From Dipteris shenzhenensis (lineage: Eukaryota > Polypodiophyta > Polypodiopsida > Gleicheniales): DNA of 64,000 nucleotides. Positions 11,931 to 21,290 of the stretch are shown one piece after another (the stretch's first letter is position 1; every line of letters starts with the position of its first letter). The stretch lies in assembly GCA_047967505.1 (NCBI GenBank), contig CM106539.1; one strand, 5' to 3'. The notes below the pieces were generated by a model. It was not told the DNA's origin. It was given only the letters and a program-made list of their open reading frames with translations, and searched no databases. A program made the position numbers and the translations under genes.

Positions 11931-11936
11931 GGGGGG
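11931..11936 (+). promoter_or_regulatory. Copia-1 polypurine tract
   Basis: The G run directly before TGTTAGAAT of the 3' LTR primes plus-strand DNA synthesis in LTR elements. The identical tract lies at 7692-7697. Confidence 0.8.
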
Positions 11937-12203
11937 TGTTAGAATTATAGATATAATTCAGCAGTGACCAATGTAATTTAATAAGCTAGTTAGGGGCACT
12001 TTTCCCTCTTTAAGAGCTTTTTTCCCCTAACTGCAATTAGTTCACTAACTATGGTTAGTGACTACTAAGGTTTTGTCACTAGGACAAAACCTTATCTCTC
12101 ACTCATTGTGTTGTACTCTTCACACTCTCTATTGCAACTCAGCTTTCAGCTTCCAAGCTTTCATCTCTCACTCTCTTGCTCTCTCTCACTCTCCATTCTC
12201 TCA
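11937..12203 (+). repeat. Copia-1 3' LTR
   Basis: TGTTAGAATTATAG to CTCTCA, with about eight differences from the 5' LTR, including a TC dinucleotide indel. It retains the hairpin at 12067-12093. It abuts the truncated RT of copia-2 on its right. Confidence 0.92.
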
Positions 12204-13725
12204 TAGTGAACTGGGCATGTGCATGAATCTGCTGAGCTGAGATACTACATACTGCAAGTCAGGTCTGGTGTGACATAAATAAATAAGGCATCCAACAACC
12301 TGCTGATAAAGAGTGATATCACATGGTGGGCTCCCATCATGAGCTGAGAATTTGAAGCCAGGGTCCACTGGAGTAGAGATTGGCTTGCAATCCTCAAACT
12401 GAAAACGATCAAGGAGCTGACCAATATACTTGGACTGAGACATCATGATACCCCCCTCAACATGAGCAAACTGAATGCCCAAATAATAATGGAGCTGTCC
12501 CATGTTTGACATGTCAAAAATCTGCTGCAAATCAGCCTTGAAAGATGCAATTTGCTGAGTATCTGGGCCCGTGATAAGCATATCATCCACACATAAAATC
12601 AGATCCACTCCCACGGAAATAAAGAGTGGGTTCTGTGGGACTGCTCTGAAAACCAAGGGATAGTAAGTGTGCATGAATTTTGGCATACCATGCCCTGGGT
12701 GCCTGCTTCAAACCATAAAGGGCTTTTCTAAGCCGGCATACCTTATTTTCAGAATTAACAACCTCAAAGCCAGGAGGTTGTGTGACATAGACTTCTTCCT
12801 ACAGATCCCCATGAAGAAAGGCAGTCCTGATGTCAAGTTGATGCACTTGCCAATGATGATGGGCTCCAATGGCAATGACACATCGAATGGTAGTAATCCT
12901 GGATGTGGGAGCAAATGTCTCCTCAAAGTCAATGCCTTGTTGTTGGGCATACCCTTTTGCAACAAGACGGGCTTTGTATCGATCTATGCTGCCATCAGAT
13001 TTCCTTTTTAATTTGTAGACCCACCGCGTTCCAATGGCATGCTTGCCAGGTGGGAGATCTACTAATTCCAAAGTGTCATTTTTTAAAATAGATTGTAACT
13101 CAGCTTTCATTGCATCCATCCACTCTTTGCTGTCAAAAGCATCTTTATGGCACAAAGACTCTTCATTGCAAGCTGTAGCAAGGAGTGCAAACTCAAGAAA
13201 GTGACCATGCTGTCTATTCCCTGATCTTGTCCGGGCAGCAAAAGGCTGATCTTGTTTGCTGTCCCTCAATGTGTCAAGAAGCCATCTGGGAACTTGCCTT
13301 TGCTGTCTATTGACAGCTCTTTCTTCAATGACTGCATCATGAGTAGTGGGATCATTTTGTGCCGGAAGAGAAACCTGCAAATCAGCATGAGGTGGTGGCT
13401 GATTATTGCTTAGTGGAGGGCCTGCAGGAGGCTCATGTTGCTGCTCAAAATCCTCTTCTGATGATGGTAGAGGTAACCAAGATTCAAAGGCATCAAACAT
13501 GTCAATATCTGGCTTTGCTTTGCAGTCCACAAGAGGAGAAGCTGAATGTTCAGCAAAGATCACATCTCTACTGACAATAATCTTCCCAGTATTTGGTTGA
13601 TATAACCGATACCCTCTGCTCTCCTGGCTGTAACCAATGAATATGCATTTGATTGCCTTGTCATCAAGCTTATGTCTCAGCTGAGATGGTAAATGAACAT
13701 ATGCAAGAGACCCAAAAACTTTCAT
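12204..13725 (-). pseudogene. Copia-2 integrase C-terminus and reverse transcriptase
   Basis: The segment 13725-12799 encodes the integrase C-terminal domain (KVFGSLAYVHLPSQLRHKLD, GYSQESRGYRLY). It continues into RT (KHAIGTRWVYKLKRK, RLVAKGYAQQQGIDFEETFA, LDIRTAFLHGDL). After a stop near 12799, RT continues in pieces. The segment 12686-12204 holds the catalytic region as CVDDMLITGPD, where the family has YVDD, then GQLHYYLGIQF and GCLIYLCHTRPDLQYVVSQL. Stops and shifts between pieces show decay. The sequence ends at the junction with copia-1. Confidence 0.9.
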
Positions 13726-14699
13726 GTGTGAAAGTGAAGACTTCCTACCTTACCATGCTTCATAAGGTGTAATAGTCTTTAATGCCCGTGTAGGTGATCT
13801 ATTCAGCACATAGTTGGCACACATTACTGCATCAAGCCAAAATTTATTGGGCAAAGACTTGGCCTTAAGCATGCATCTAGCCATCTCCATTGTGGACCTG
13901 TTTTTCCTTTCAAAAACAGGATTCTGCTGAGGAGTGTAAGGAGTAGTGCATGAGTGAATAATGCCCCGTGAGGATAGAAATGCATCAAACTCCTTTGACA
14001 TATACAAGATATACCCAGCAATACCTTGTGAAATCATCAATGAGAGTCATGAAATACTGGTATCCTCCAATGGCATTTGTCCTCATTGGGCCACAGACAT
14101 CACTGTGTTGCAATTTCCTTTGTGAGAGTTTTGGACAATTCTTTTGAAAAGGAAATCGATGCATCTTACCCAAAAGACAACCCTCACACACATGTTTAGA
14201 AACTGTGTGAGTCTGAGGTACATCATTTGCCATCTGTTGTGAATGTAGCTTTGCAAGAGCTCTATAATTGAGATGGCCCATTCTCTCATGCCAAAGATGA
14301 GTGTCAGCAAGCTGTGAATCTAAAATAGCCAATGCTTCAATAGAAAGTGCAGCTGAATGATGATCGAGGTGATAAAGGCCTTTTTGCAAAGTGCCAGTGA
14401 GAACTATGGCATTGTCATCACGAAGATCATATACTAGGCATCTGTAGCCATCAAAAATTACTCTGAAACCTGAAGTAGCAATTGCTGAAATTGAAATCAA
14501 GTTGACTTCAATTCCAGGCACAAAAAGAACATTTGTCAGAGTGACAGGATGTGAGCTGCACATCTCCAACTCCTTTTACAGCATATGAAGCATTATTGGC
14601 ACATGTAACAGTCCCCCCTCGAGGTGCATCATTAGCAGCAAAGAGTGCATCAACTTTGGAGGGATCAAATGAGCAATGGACAGCCCATGCCCAATCATC
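13726..14699 (-). pseudogene. Copia-2 protease remnant and integrase with internal deletion
   Basis: Between about 14699 and 14580 the protease is damaged. A CANNASYAVKGVGD-like stretch remains, but the DSGA active-site motif seen in copia-1 is not recognisable. Then come LTNVLFVPGIEVNLIS and the HHCC zinc region (HERMGHLNYRAL, CEGCLLGK). The first catalytic Asp lies in HSDVCGP. The frame then jumps from TRYCWVY straight to MSKEFDAFLSSRG near 14000-13985, losing about 40 residues that would include the second Asp (DNGGE motif). The Glu in PVFERKNR is present. The integrase is therefore inactive. Confidence 0.88.
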
Positions 14700-15713
14700 C
14701 TAAAGAGCATGTGCATGTGAAGCATCTGCTGGCTCATGGGATTCAATGGCATGTGAGGCATTAACTGTCAATCCTGCTTTCTTTTTCTCCGAAGCAATGC
14801 GCTTCCTGCATTCTGAAATGTCATGTCCAGGCTTGCGACAATAGTTGCATCTTTTCTTCTTTCCCTTCTCTGCTGTATTTTTAGATGCATGGGAGGAATT
14901 GCAGCTGCTATGCGTAGAGGAATTGCAGCTGCTGTGTGCAGATTTTGGCTTGCCCATAGGCTTGGAAGCCTTGCCTCTTCCTGTCTGCTGTGAAGCAAAT
15001 GCATGATCAGGAATAATGGCTTGTCTATTAGCTCTACTTTGCTCTTCCTGCAAAAGCAAAGTAACTAGCTGATCAAAAGAATAGTAATCTGGATTACCCA
15101 TGCCCACTAATCGAAGGGTTGTAGCAAACCCTTAATATGTATATGGTAGTCCATTCAATGTAGTACTGACAAGCTGTAAATTTGGCACCACCTCATCAAT
15201 GTTGGCAAGCTGTTCCATGAGGTCCTTGACCTTTGTCAAGTATGCATCCATTGACTCACCTTCATTCATATTCACTTCCTGTAATTGCCTTCTCAAATAT
15301 GCAACACGAGCTTCATTGCGAATCTGATATAGAGAAGCCAATTTATCCCAAGCATCCTTTGCTGTCCTGCAAGACTGGATGTGTGGAATAATGATTCTCT
15401 TACATGATAAAGCAATGCATGAATGTGCATTTGCATCTCTTGCATCCCATCTTGATTGTTCTTGAGTTGGAAAAGCAGCAGCAGCAGTGCTAGAGGAAGA
15501 CGCATCAGGAGGAGTACCCCCTGCAAAAGAACCGGCAGTAGAAACAACCACTGTAGGATTGGCTGGCATCAGATCAGCCCCAGAAACAATATTCCACAAA
15601 TGCTTTGCAACAAGAATATGTTTCATGAGATAAGACCACATCGGATAATTGGTGCCATCCAACTTATCATCTTCACGCAGAACTCCAAATAAATCTTGAT
15701 TGTTCCCAGCCAT
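14700..15713 (-). pseudogene. Copia-2 gag
   Basis: The likely start is MAGNNQDLFGVLREDDKLDG at 15713, followed by TNYPMWSYLMKH and a UBN2-type domain (QEVNMNEGESMDAYLTKVKD). One in-frame TAA at 15132-15134 separates it from the downstream half. That half carries YYSFDQLVTLLLQEEQSRAN and a zinc knuckle CNYCRKPGHDISEC near 14855-14815, with Ser/Ala/His-rich linkers. Otherwise the frame is open, which suggests moderate age. An upstream in-frame ATG at 15803 adds a Leu/Phe-rich stretch not seen in relatives and is unlikely to be used. Confidence 0.88.
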
Positions 15714-16209
15714 AGCAACTGTGATAACCTGTAAAAGACCTGAAAACCCAAAAGCCCCAAGGCTATCACTGCAAAAAGCTGGCTGTCCCAAAAACGACAG
15801 CAAATATCTGCAAATTTCTGACCCAAATCAAAGGGCAAATGCAGATCTGACCCAAATGTGACTGTGACAGGCAATGTTCACTGCAAAAACAGCAAATTTG
15901 ACAAAAGCCCCAAATTTATTGAGGGCAAATAGGCCAAAAAGAGGGCAAATTCAGAAAAGCCCCAAATTTTGCTGAAATTTTTGCAAATGTGACCCAATGT
16001 ATGCAAATCTGAACCAATGTCCTGCAAATGTAACTGAATGTCCTGCAATCTGACCCAGAAATTGCAAACTAAATCCCAAAGCTCCAATATTCTTGCAAGA
16101 AATTGCAATCAAAGGAGGTGAAAGGAAATGAAAGCCCCAAATTTTCCAATGTCCTGCAAAAGCCCCAAATCTACAAATGTTTGTAGATGACTGCAGTGAG
16201 ACCAAGGAC

Positions 16210-16640
16210 CTGATTCCAGCCAATGCTAAAACAAGTACGGAACCTGTGGTGAAGCTGTGCGGAATACCCAGATCAAGTACAAGTTGTACGACTGATCTGT
16301 AGGTACGGTGCAAGTACCTTGCACGGTGTTTTTGCGCAGGTACAGCTGTACGGTGAAAGTACCTTGTACGACGAATAGCACTGAAGGTACGACAGATCTA
16401 TCACTGCACCGTGCGTACGGCGAACTGCAGGTACAAGTACCTTGTACAACGATGGTACTGTTGTACGACGGATCTATCACTGCACCGTACGTACGGCGAA
16501 CTGCAAGTACGGGTGTACGATTTCAGTACGGCGTACGGCAATGCACTATTTCAGTATGGCGACCCTCGATGCGCAGGTACGAGCCACTGATACCAGGCCT
16601 TCCGTACAACTGTACAGAAGGGAATGCAGATACACTTGTT
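16210..16640 (-). repeat. CCGTAC/GTACGG-motif array in copia-2 leader
   Basis: The leader between primer site and gag contains many GTACGG, GTACAAG and CGTACGG words. A duplicated block (TACTG/GTACGAC...GATCTATCACTGCACCGT) appears at about 16385 and 16465. It is analogous to the copia-1 leader but not a direct copy. Nearer gag (15720-16180) the leader is rich in CCCCAAAT/TGCAAAT words, mirrored by ATTTGGGGCTTT words in the copia-1 leader at 8800-9070. Confidence 0.8.
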
Positions 16641-16774
16641 GCTTGGGGAGCTGGATGCCTGGATTTTGGACAGCCGCTGAAGAGCCTTGAACAGGCTGAG
16701 AACGGCGCAGAAAACTTCCAATAAGCTATGGAGGGCTCGGGGCTAAGGAGAGCTGGAAGGCTAGAGCAATACCT

Positions 16775-16786
16775 GCTCTGATACCA
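16775..16786 (-). promoter_or_regulatory. Copia-2 primer-binding site
   Basis: GCTCTGATACCA on the plus strand is the reverse complement of TGGTATCAGAGC. It fixes the orientation and the inner edge of the 5' LTR. Confidence 0.93.
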
Positions 16787-16787
16787 C

Positions 16788-17051
16788 TGAAGGTACGAGT
16801 CCAAGAGAGAGAGAAAGTGCAGGTACAAGACGAGTCGAAAGAGAAGTCACGTCAAACTTAGATAAGGTTGAAAAACACAAGTACAAAGTACTTGTACCTA
16901 GGCCTAGGACTAAGTGTCCTAGGTGTCACATAGGACTAAGTGTCCTATGTGGCATAGAAGGCACTAACACTATAAGTGCCTACACTTATGCCTACAAGGC
17001 ACATACCATGGCCTATAGGGCATCACTAGAACCACCAAAAGATGGCCTACA
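16788..17051 (-). repeat. Copia-2 5' LTR
   Basis: In element orientation it runs TGTAGGCCATC to CTTCA, 264 bp, similar in length to the copia-1 LTR. The outer edge is inferred from the TG terminus and from the start of the neighbouring element's LTR two bases away, because the 3' LTR is missing. It contains three consecutive perfect hairpins at 16877-16895, 16903-16923 and 16929-16949. Confidence 0.75.
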
Positions 17052-17052
17052 A

Positions 17053-18450
17053 TGAAACCAAGTACAAGACACCACACTGGCCCCAAACACTTGGCGCCCC
17101 TTCCGGTATTTATTTATTTCTTTAGGAATGAAATTGGTACATACAACAAGGGCTCTCCCTTGTGCTCTGCCCCACGGGCCATTCCACTGTCCAAGCCAAA
17201 CCTTGGCCATAAACTGCATTCCATCCTAGTGCACACACTAGCACCCAAGTGCCAAGGCAAAGCTAAGGCATTCACCATTTGTCCATGACCAACTGTAAAA
17301 GTAACCAAGCATTCCACAAAGACTATAACCAACTGTGAATGACCAGGCATCCAGACACTTCCCAAAAATTTCCAAATGCAATCACATGACAAGGATAGCG
17401 ACCAGAGGACTCAAACCAGCTTCAACTGACTTCAATGCAGCTCCGAAACACCTCCAGCAGCGACACATCTAGTGTCAAGGCTAGCAAGAGGAACTGGCAG
17501 CTAGGAGAGCGGAAGGCAGAGAGGGATTACAAGCTGGAATCAGAAAGAGAGAGACAGCAAGAGGATCACGGTTAGGAAAGGGAAGCTGAGCAGGCCGTAC
17601 AGCAGCCTTTGGAATCCGGGCAGCAGCAGCAGCATTAATGACGTCCGTACAGCCAGCAAAGAAACGCCCGTACAGCCAGCAAAATCACTCGTACTAGCAG
17701 GAAAATCACCCGTACAGTCCGCCTTGGATCCCATACAACAGCACGTGAAAAGTCCGTACAATCAGCCTAGAAAAACGTGCATCTGTCCGTACAGTCAGCA
17801 GATTAACATCTGTACAACCTGCCTTGGGAGTCGTGAAACAGCCCGTACAGCAGGTACAGCAGCGATGGAAACTCCGTACAATCAACCTTGGGATTCGTGC
17901 AACTTGAAAGATCCCGTACAGCATGCGTTGAAAGGCCGTACAATCTGCCTTGGATCCCGTATAGCAGCACCAATGGGCCGTACAGTCCGTACGAGGCCTT
18001 TGATGAAGCACATGCAATCCGTACAGCTGCCTCGAAATGCGTGACAAACCCCAAGAAATGCGAGCAGGGGGGGCCTTTGGAAAGCGTGCCAAAACCTTTT
18101 TCTTTCCAAAAACGTATGAAGAACCTCCCGTAACGTTGAGGAGAGGAGTAAGGAAAGGAGAGGTTGTAGGTAGTGCATGAGGGAATGCCACGTGGCCCCC
18201 TCATTAAAGCTCTAACCCTTGCAAACCAATGGAACATTGGTTTGCCCCTCACACTAAAATCCTAACCCCTTCTAACCAATGAAACATTGGTTTCCTTGGG
18301 CCTAACTTTAAGACCCCTCTAAACCTTGCCTTGCCCCTAGCAAGTAGGCCTAGTGTGTGCACCTAGGGACTTCTGGGAAGTGTCTCTTCCCCTGGGCTAG
18401 CCCCCAAAGCCAAAGTTAGTCACGGTTCATAACTTCACGTCCCCGTGACA
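17053..18450 (-). repeat. TR-GAG 3' LTR (1398 bp)
   Basis: It pairs with 21291-22546. It carries about 105 bp near 17349-17460 missing from the other copy, where short GCA repeats flank the deletion, plus a 23 bp segment near 17660. It contains an array of about 15 CGTAC words at 17590-18030. It also has two perfect hairpins: GCAAACCAATG-GAA-CATTGGTTTGC at 18221-18245, and AACCAATG-AAA-CATTGGTT at 18274-18292. Confidence 0.92.
17590..18030. repeat. CCGTACAG/CCGTACAA array in LTR
   Basis: About 15 CGTAC words, each followed by A(G/A)C or A(G/A)TC and a CAGC or CCTTGG phrase, occur at roughly 25-40 bp intervals. Perfect TCCGTACAA occurs near 17751 and 17871. The same array lies in the other LTR at 21720-22140. 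Confidence 0.88.
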
Positions 18451-19376
18451 TACCCTCCTCTTGAAACAGCAAACTATCACGTTTGCTGCTATAAACATAA
18501 ACCACTAGCAATGATGATATGGTCTAGGAGAGCGCGCGTGTCCATCCATATATCAATGCATCATCCGTGTGGAGTGACTAGTACACTCATCATAGAAGTC
18601 CCATAGCAGATGTATTGTCAGCAAACAATACCTCGGGTGAGACATACAGTGTCACCAAGCGACTTCTAGATACCGTGAGCCTGTCTGTTGACAAGGGGGT
18701 GGAGGAACTACCCCCCTCTTGAGCATCAGGCAATGCTCTAGACCTATGCTCTGTTGAGCCTGAAGGAGCTACAACCGAAGTCAGCTCAAAGCACAACAAC
18801 TGAGTGGACTACACCACTTTGAGTGAAATCTGCTAGTTCACTCGCCTCCAATAACTTGAACCACACACACATGGCAATAATGGATCCTAGGAACATAGAT
18901 CCCGGTACTCGATATCATTTCAGACTTGCATCACTGCAAGCTGAATCGGTTCAGCCGATCTATGCTTGACTTGGATCCTTGTCTCATGGTTCAAATCAAA
19001 AACCAACTAGCATGTACTAAATGAATTTACTGCTCGAGCCATGCCGGGCAACAAGAGCATCCAAAACAGGCATGTGATACATGGATGTGCTGCTCTAGCC
19101 ATGCCGGGCAACAAGAGCAATCCAACAGTAACAAGGACTACTTATTCTGCAATTTACCATTCAGCCTAGAAGAGGAGACTGTCCATCTTCTGACTGATAC
19201 AAAAATCAACAAAACTAGCAAGGAAGAACCATCCTGCAAATTACCATGCAAAGCTAGCAAGGAATAAACATCCTGCAAATAACAAAGCAGCCTAGAAAGA
19301 GGAGACTCTCCAATTTCTAGCTGTTACAATTATTCATACCAATATTACTGCTTTTTACCAAAGGAAAACAAATCTC
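18451..19376 (-). other. Non-coding 3' internal region of the TR-GAG element
   Basis: Lies between the gag end and the 3' LTR. It contains two copies of a GCTC(T)GAGCCATGCCGGGCAACAAGAGCA-like phrase (about 19032 and 19091) and two of a TAGAAGAGGAGACT-like phrase (19168, 19293). No coding sequence is recognised; pol would normally be here. Confidence 0.7.
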
Positions 19377-21071
19377 CTAGCACGCGTGGTTGTCCTTTTG
19401 CGCTTCTTGTGCTCCCATAGGTTGTTTCCGTTTACGATTGGGGCAATCTTTGGCCTGATGGCCCTCTTCTTTGCAAAGGAAACACTTTCCAGCTTCAAAT
19501 AGGGCTTGCCGTTCCTCAGGAGACAATCTCTCTTTGGTACTGGGCTTACTATTAGGTCGCTTGTCCACATCAAACTTGACTTTGGTTGTCTTGACAAATT
19601 TCCTTTTCGTGAAAGAGTCATCCTGCTACTTACCTTTGAATCCTAGAGTCATCGCTTGCATGAGAGCATAGGTTGTAGTAGCATTCTCAATCAGTTGAGA
19701 TATGTTGGAGACCTTTGTCTTGGTGCAATAGTCACGAAGCTCCTTTGGCAGTCCACAACAATACTTTTCCACCTGCTCAGACAATGATACGGTCCTAAAC
19801 GAGCTGACTGGCAATAAGGCCTCCCAAAACTTTTTGTTATACTCTTCAAGATTCTTACAGTTTGCGGCATCCAGCCTATGCCATGCTGTCATTATATCTA
19901 CTTCAAAAGTGGTGGTGAGCCAAGCAGATGAGAAAACTTGCTTGAACTCAATCCAAGTGTTAGGGGCTTTACCCTGCAAAAGCAAATTGGTCCACCATCG
20001 GAGTGCATTACCCTTCAAGAAGGTGGCTGCCTTTCGTACCTTGGAAGACTTTGTGAAATGACCACCGGAATAGGCAGCATAGGCAGCATCAAATTGTTGC
20101 ACAAATGTCAGAGCCTTCAATCTATCTTGCATCGCATTGAAGGTTTCAAACTTCACAGCTGCCCCTCCCTCCTTATAATCTTTCAGCTTACCTTTGGGAG
20201 TAAGATTATCATAAGCTGGGGGCTGTAAATATGGTGGAGGCATCATGGATCCCATATTCTGTACCATATCGCCTATGCCCATGGTGGGGTTGACCATTCC
20301 GGATCCCATTCCTTGCATCTGTGGCACACTCCAAGTGTTGCTTATCATTCCTGGCATCCGTGTCTGCATACCGGGCTGCATCCCTATGTTTGCATACATC
20401 ATACTGGCATTTGCAGGGGGCATTCCACCCTCCATATGCTGCTGCAAATTCTGCATTCCTGGCTGGAAACGACCCAAGTATGTACCAGGCATACCAAGCC
20501 CTTCGGTGGGCTGTCCCACCATTGACTGAAAAACCGATCCTCCGCCAAAATATCCTGGATGCTTCATGGGCTGAGGAAGGACTTGCTGTCCTTGATTAAC
20601 TGAATGAAAAGTATTGACATTGCCCGCTACAGGGGTGACTGTGGGCATCTCTGGTGGCTGTTTACTGAAAGATACACGCCTCTGAGTCTTCTTATGCCTT
20701 GTCTGCTTCTTCTCAGCTGGCTTTTTGCTTCTAGGGGGAGCATTACCACCAGAATAAGCTTGCATAATCTCCAAGAAAGTCTGTTGCAGCTGTGACAGGG
20801 CTCCCACTGCGCTTTGCATTTGTAACTGAAAAAGGGCATTGGGATCAAGCTCCTCTATCTCATCATCCTCGTCCTGCGAATGCTCAGTGGCATGCTCGAG
20901 AGAAACATGCTGTCCCTCATCATTTTGCTCTTCTTCACCCTCACTGGTATTGTCCTCCTCATCAAAGCTGTCTGTTTCCTGCTCAGAGATAGTCAGTGAT
21001 CTCTCGCGGTGCGACATGATTGTTGATGGTATGGCTGTAACAAAAAATGCAATGGGGCTTTCTTCACCCAC
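19377..21071 (-). CDS. Retrotransposon Gag with one in-frame amber codon
   Basis: The frame from ATG 21071 is open for 481 codons to a TAG at 19628-19626. It continues open in the same frame to 19377. Order: an acidic N-terminus (about residues 25-80, Glu/Asp-rich), a basic patch, a long Met/Gly/Pro-rich low-complexity linker, then a Retrotrans_gag capsid-like domain from about residue 290. That domain has the motif FLKGNALRWWTNLL, then WIEFKQVFSSAW and LEEYNKKFWEALL. After the amber codon comes a zinc knuckle CFLCKEEGHQAKDC near 19495-19450. A later in-frame ATG (MSHRERSLTIS) is an alternative start. The capsid motif is Ty3/gypsy-like, so a gypsy-type partner is likely. The good frame argues for recent activity or selection on Gag. 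Confidence 0.85.
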
Positions 21072-21290
21072 TACTCCCAGGGCTCACCTCTGTAAGAAGA
21101 TGGTGATGTCCCGGAAACGGAACCACTGTAACCGGCCTTCAGTTTCCTAAAGGACAGTAGACCATAACTTGCATTGCACTTTCATTATTCACAGCCACAT
21201 CGCATCATTTCCAACCACTTAACTTTAAAAAATACCACTTAGAAACAACTTGAGAAATAACTGGATGGAGGCTAGAGTGCCCCTGCTCAA

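Larger units (their letters stand above)
7698..12203 (+). mobile_element. Ty1/copia retrotransposon copia-1, internally deleted
   Basis: Two direct LTRs of 266 and 267 bp (about 97% identical by eye) flank a 4 kb internal region. It contains a Met-tRNA primer site, a ~1.3 kb leader, gag, protease, then directly RT and RNase H. The integrase and the N-terminal part of RT are missing, so it is non-autonomous. The bases flanking the two LTRs (GGGGG and TAGTG) do not match, so there is no target duplication. That fits an origin by inter-element recombination rather than simple insertion. Confidence 0.92.
12204..17051 (-). mobile_element. Ty1/copia element copia-2, 3'-truncated
   Basis: Reading leftward: LTR (17051-16788), primer site, CCGTAC-rich leader, gag, protease remnant, integrase, RT. 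It stops abruptly in RT at about residue FMHMPSSL, next to the 3' LTR of copia-1. RNase H, polypurine tract and 3' LTR are missing from the window. The protein is related to copia-1 (same clade) but clearly a different family, with an unrelated LTR. Confidence 0.9.

Noticed and set aside
20245-20599. Plus-strand frames rich in Cys/Pro/Ile
   Set aside because: Antisense shadows of the Met/Gly-rich linker of Gag.
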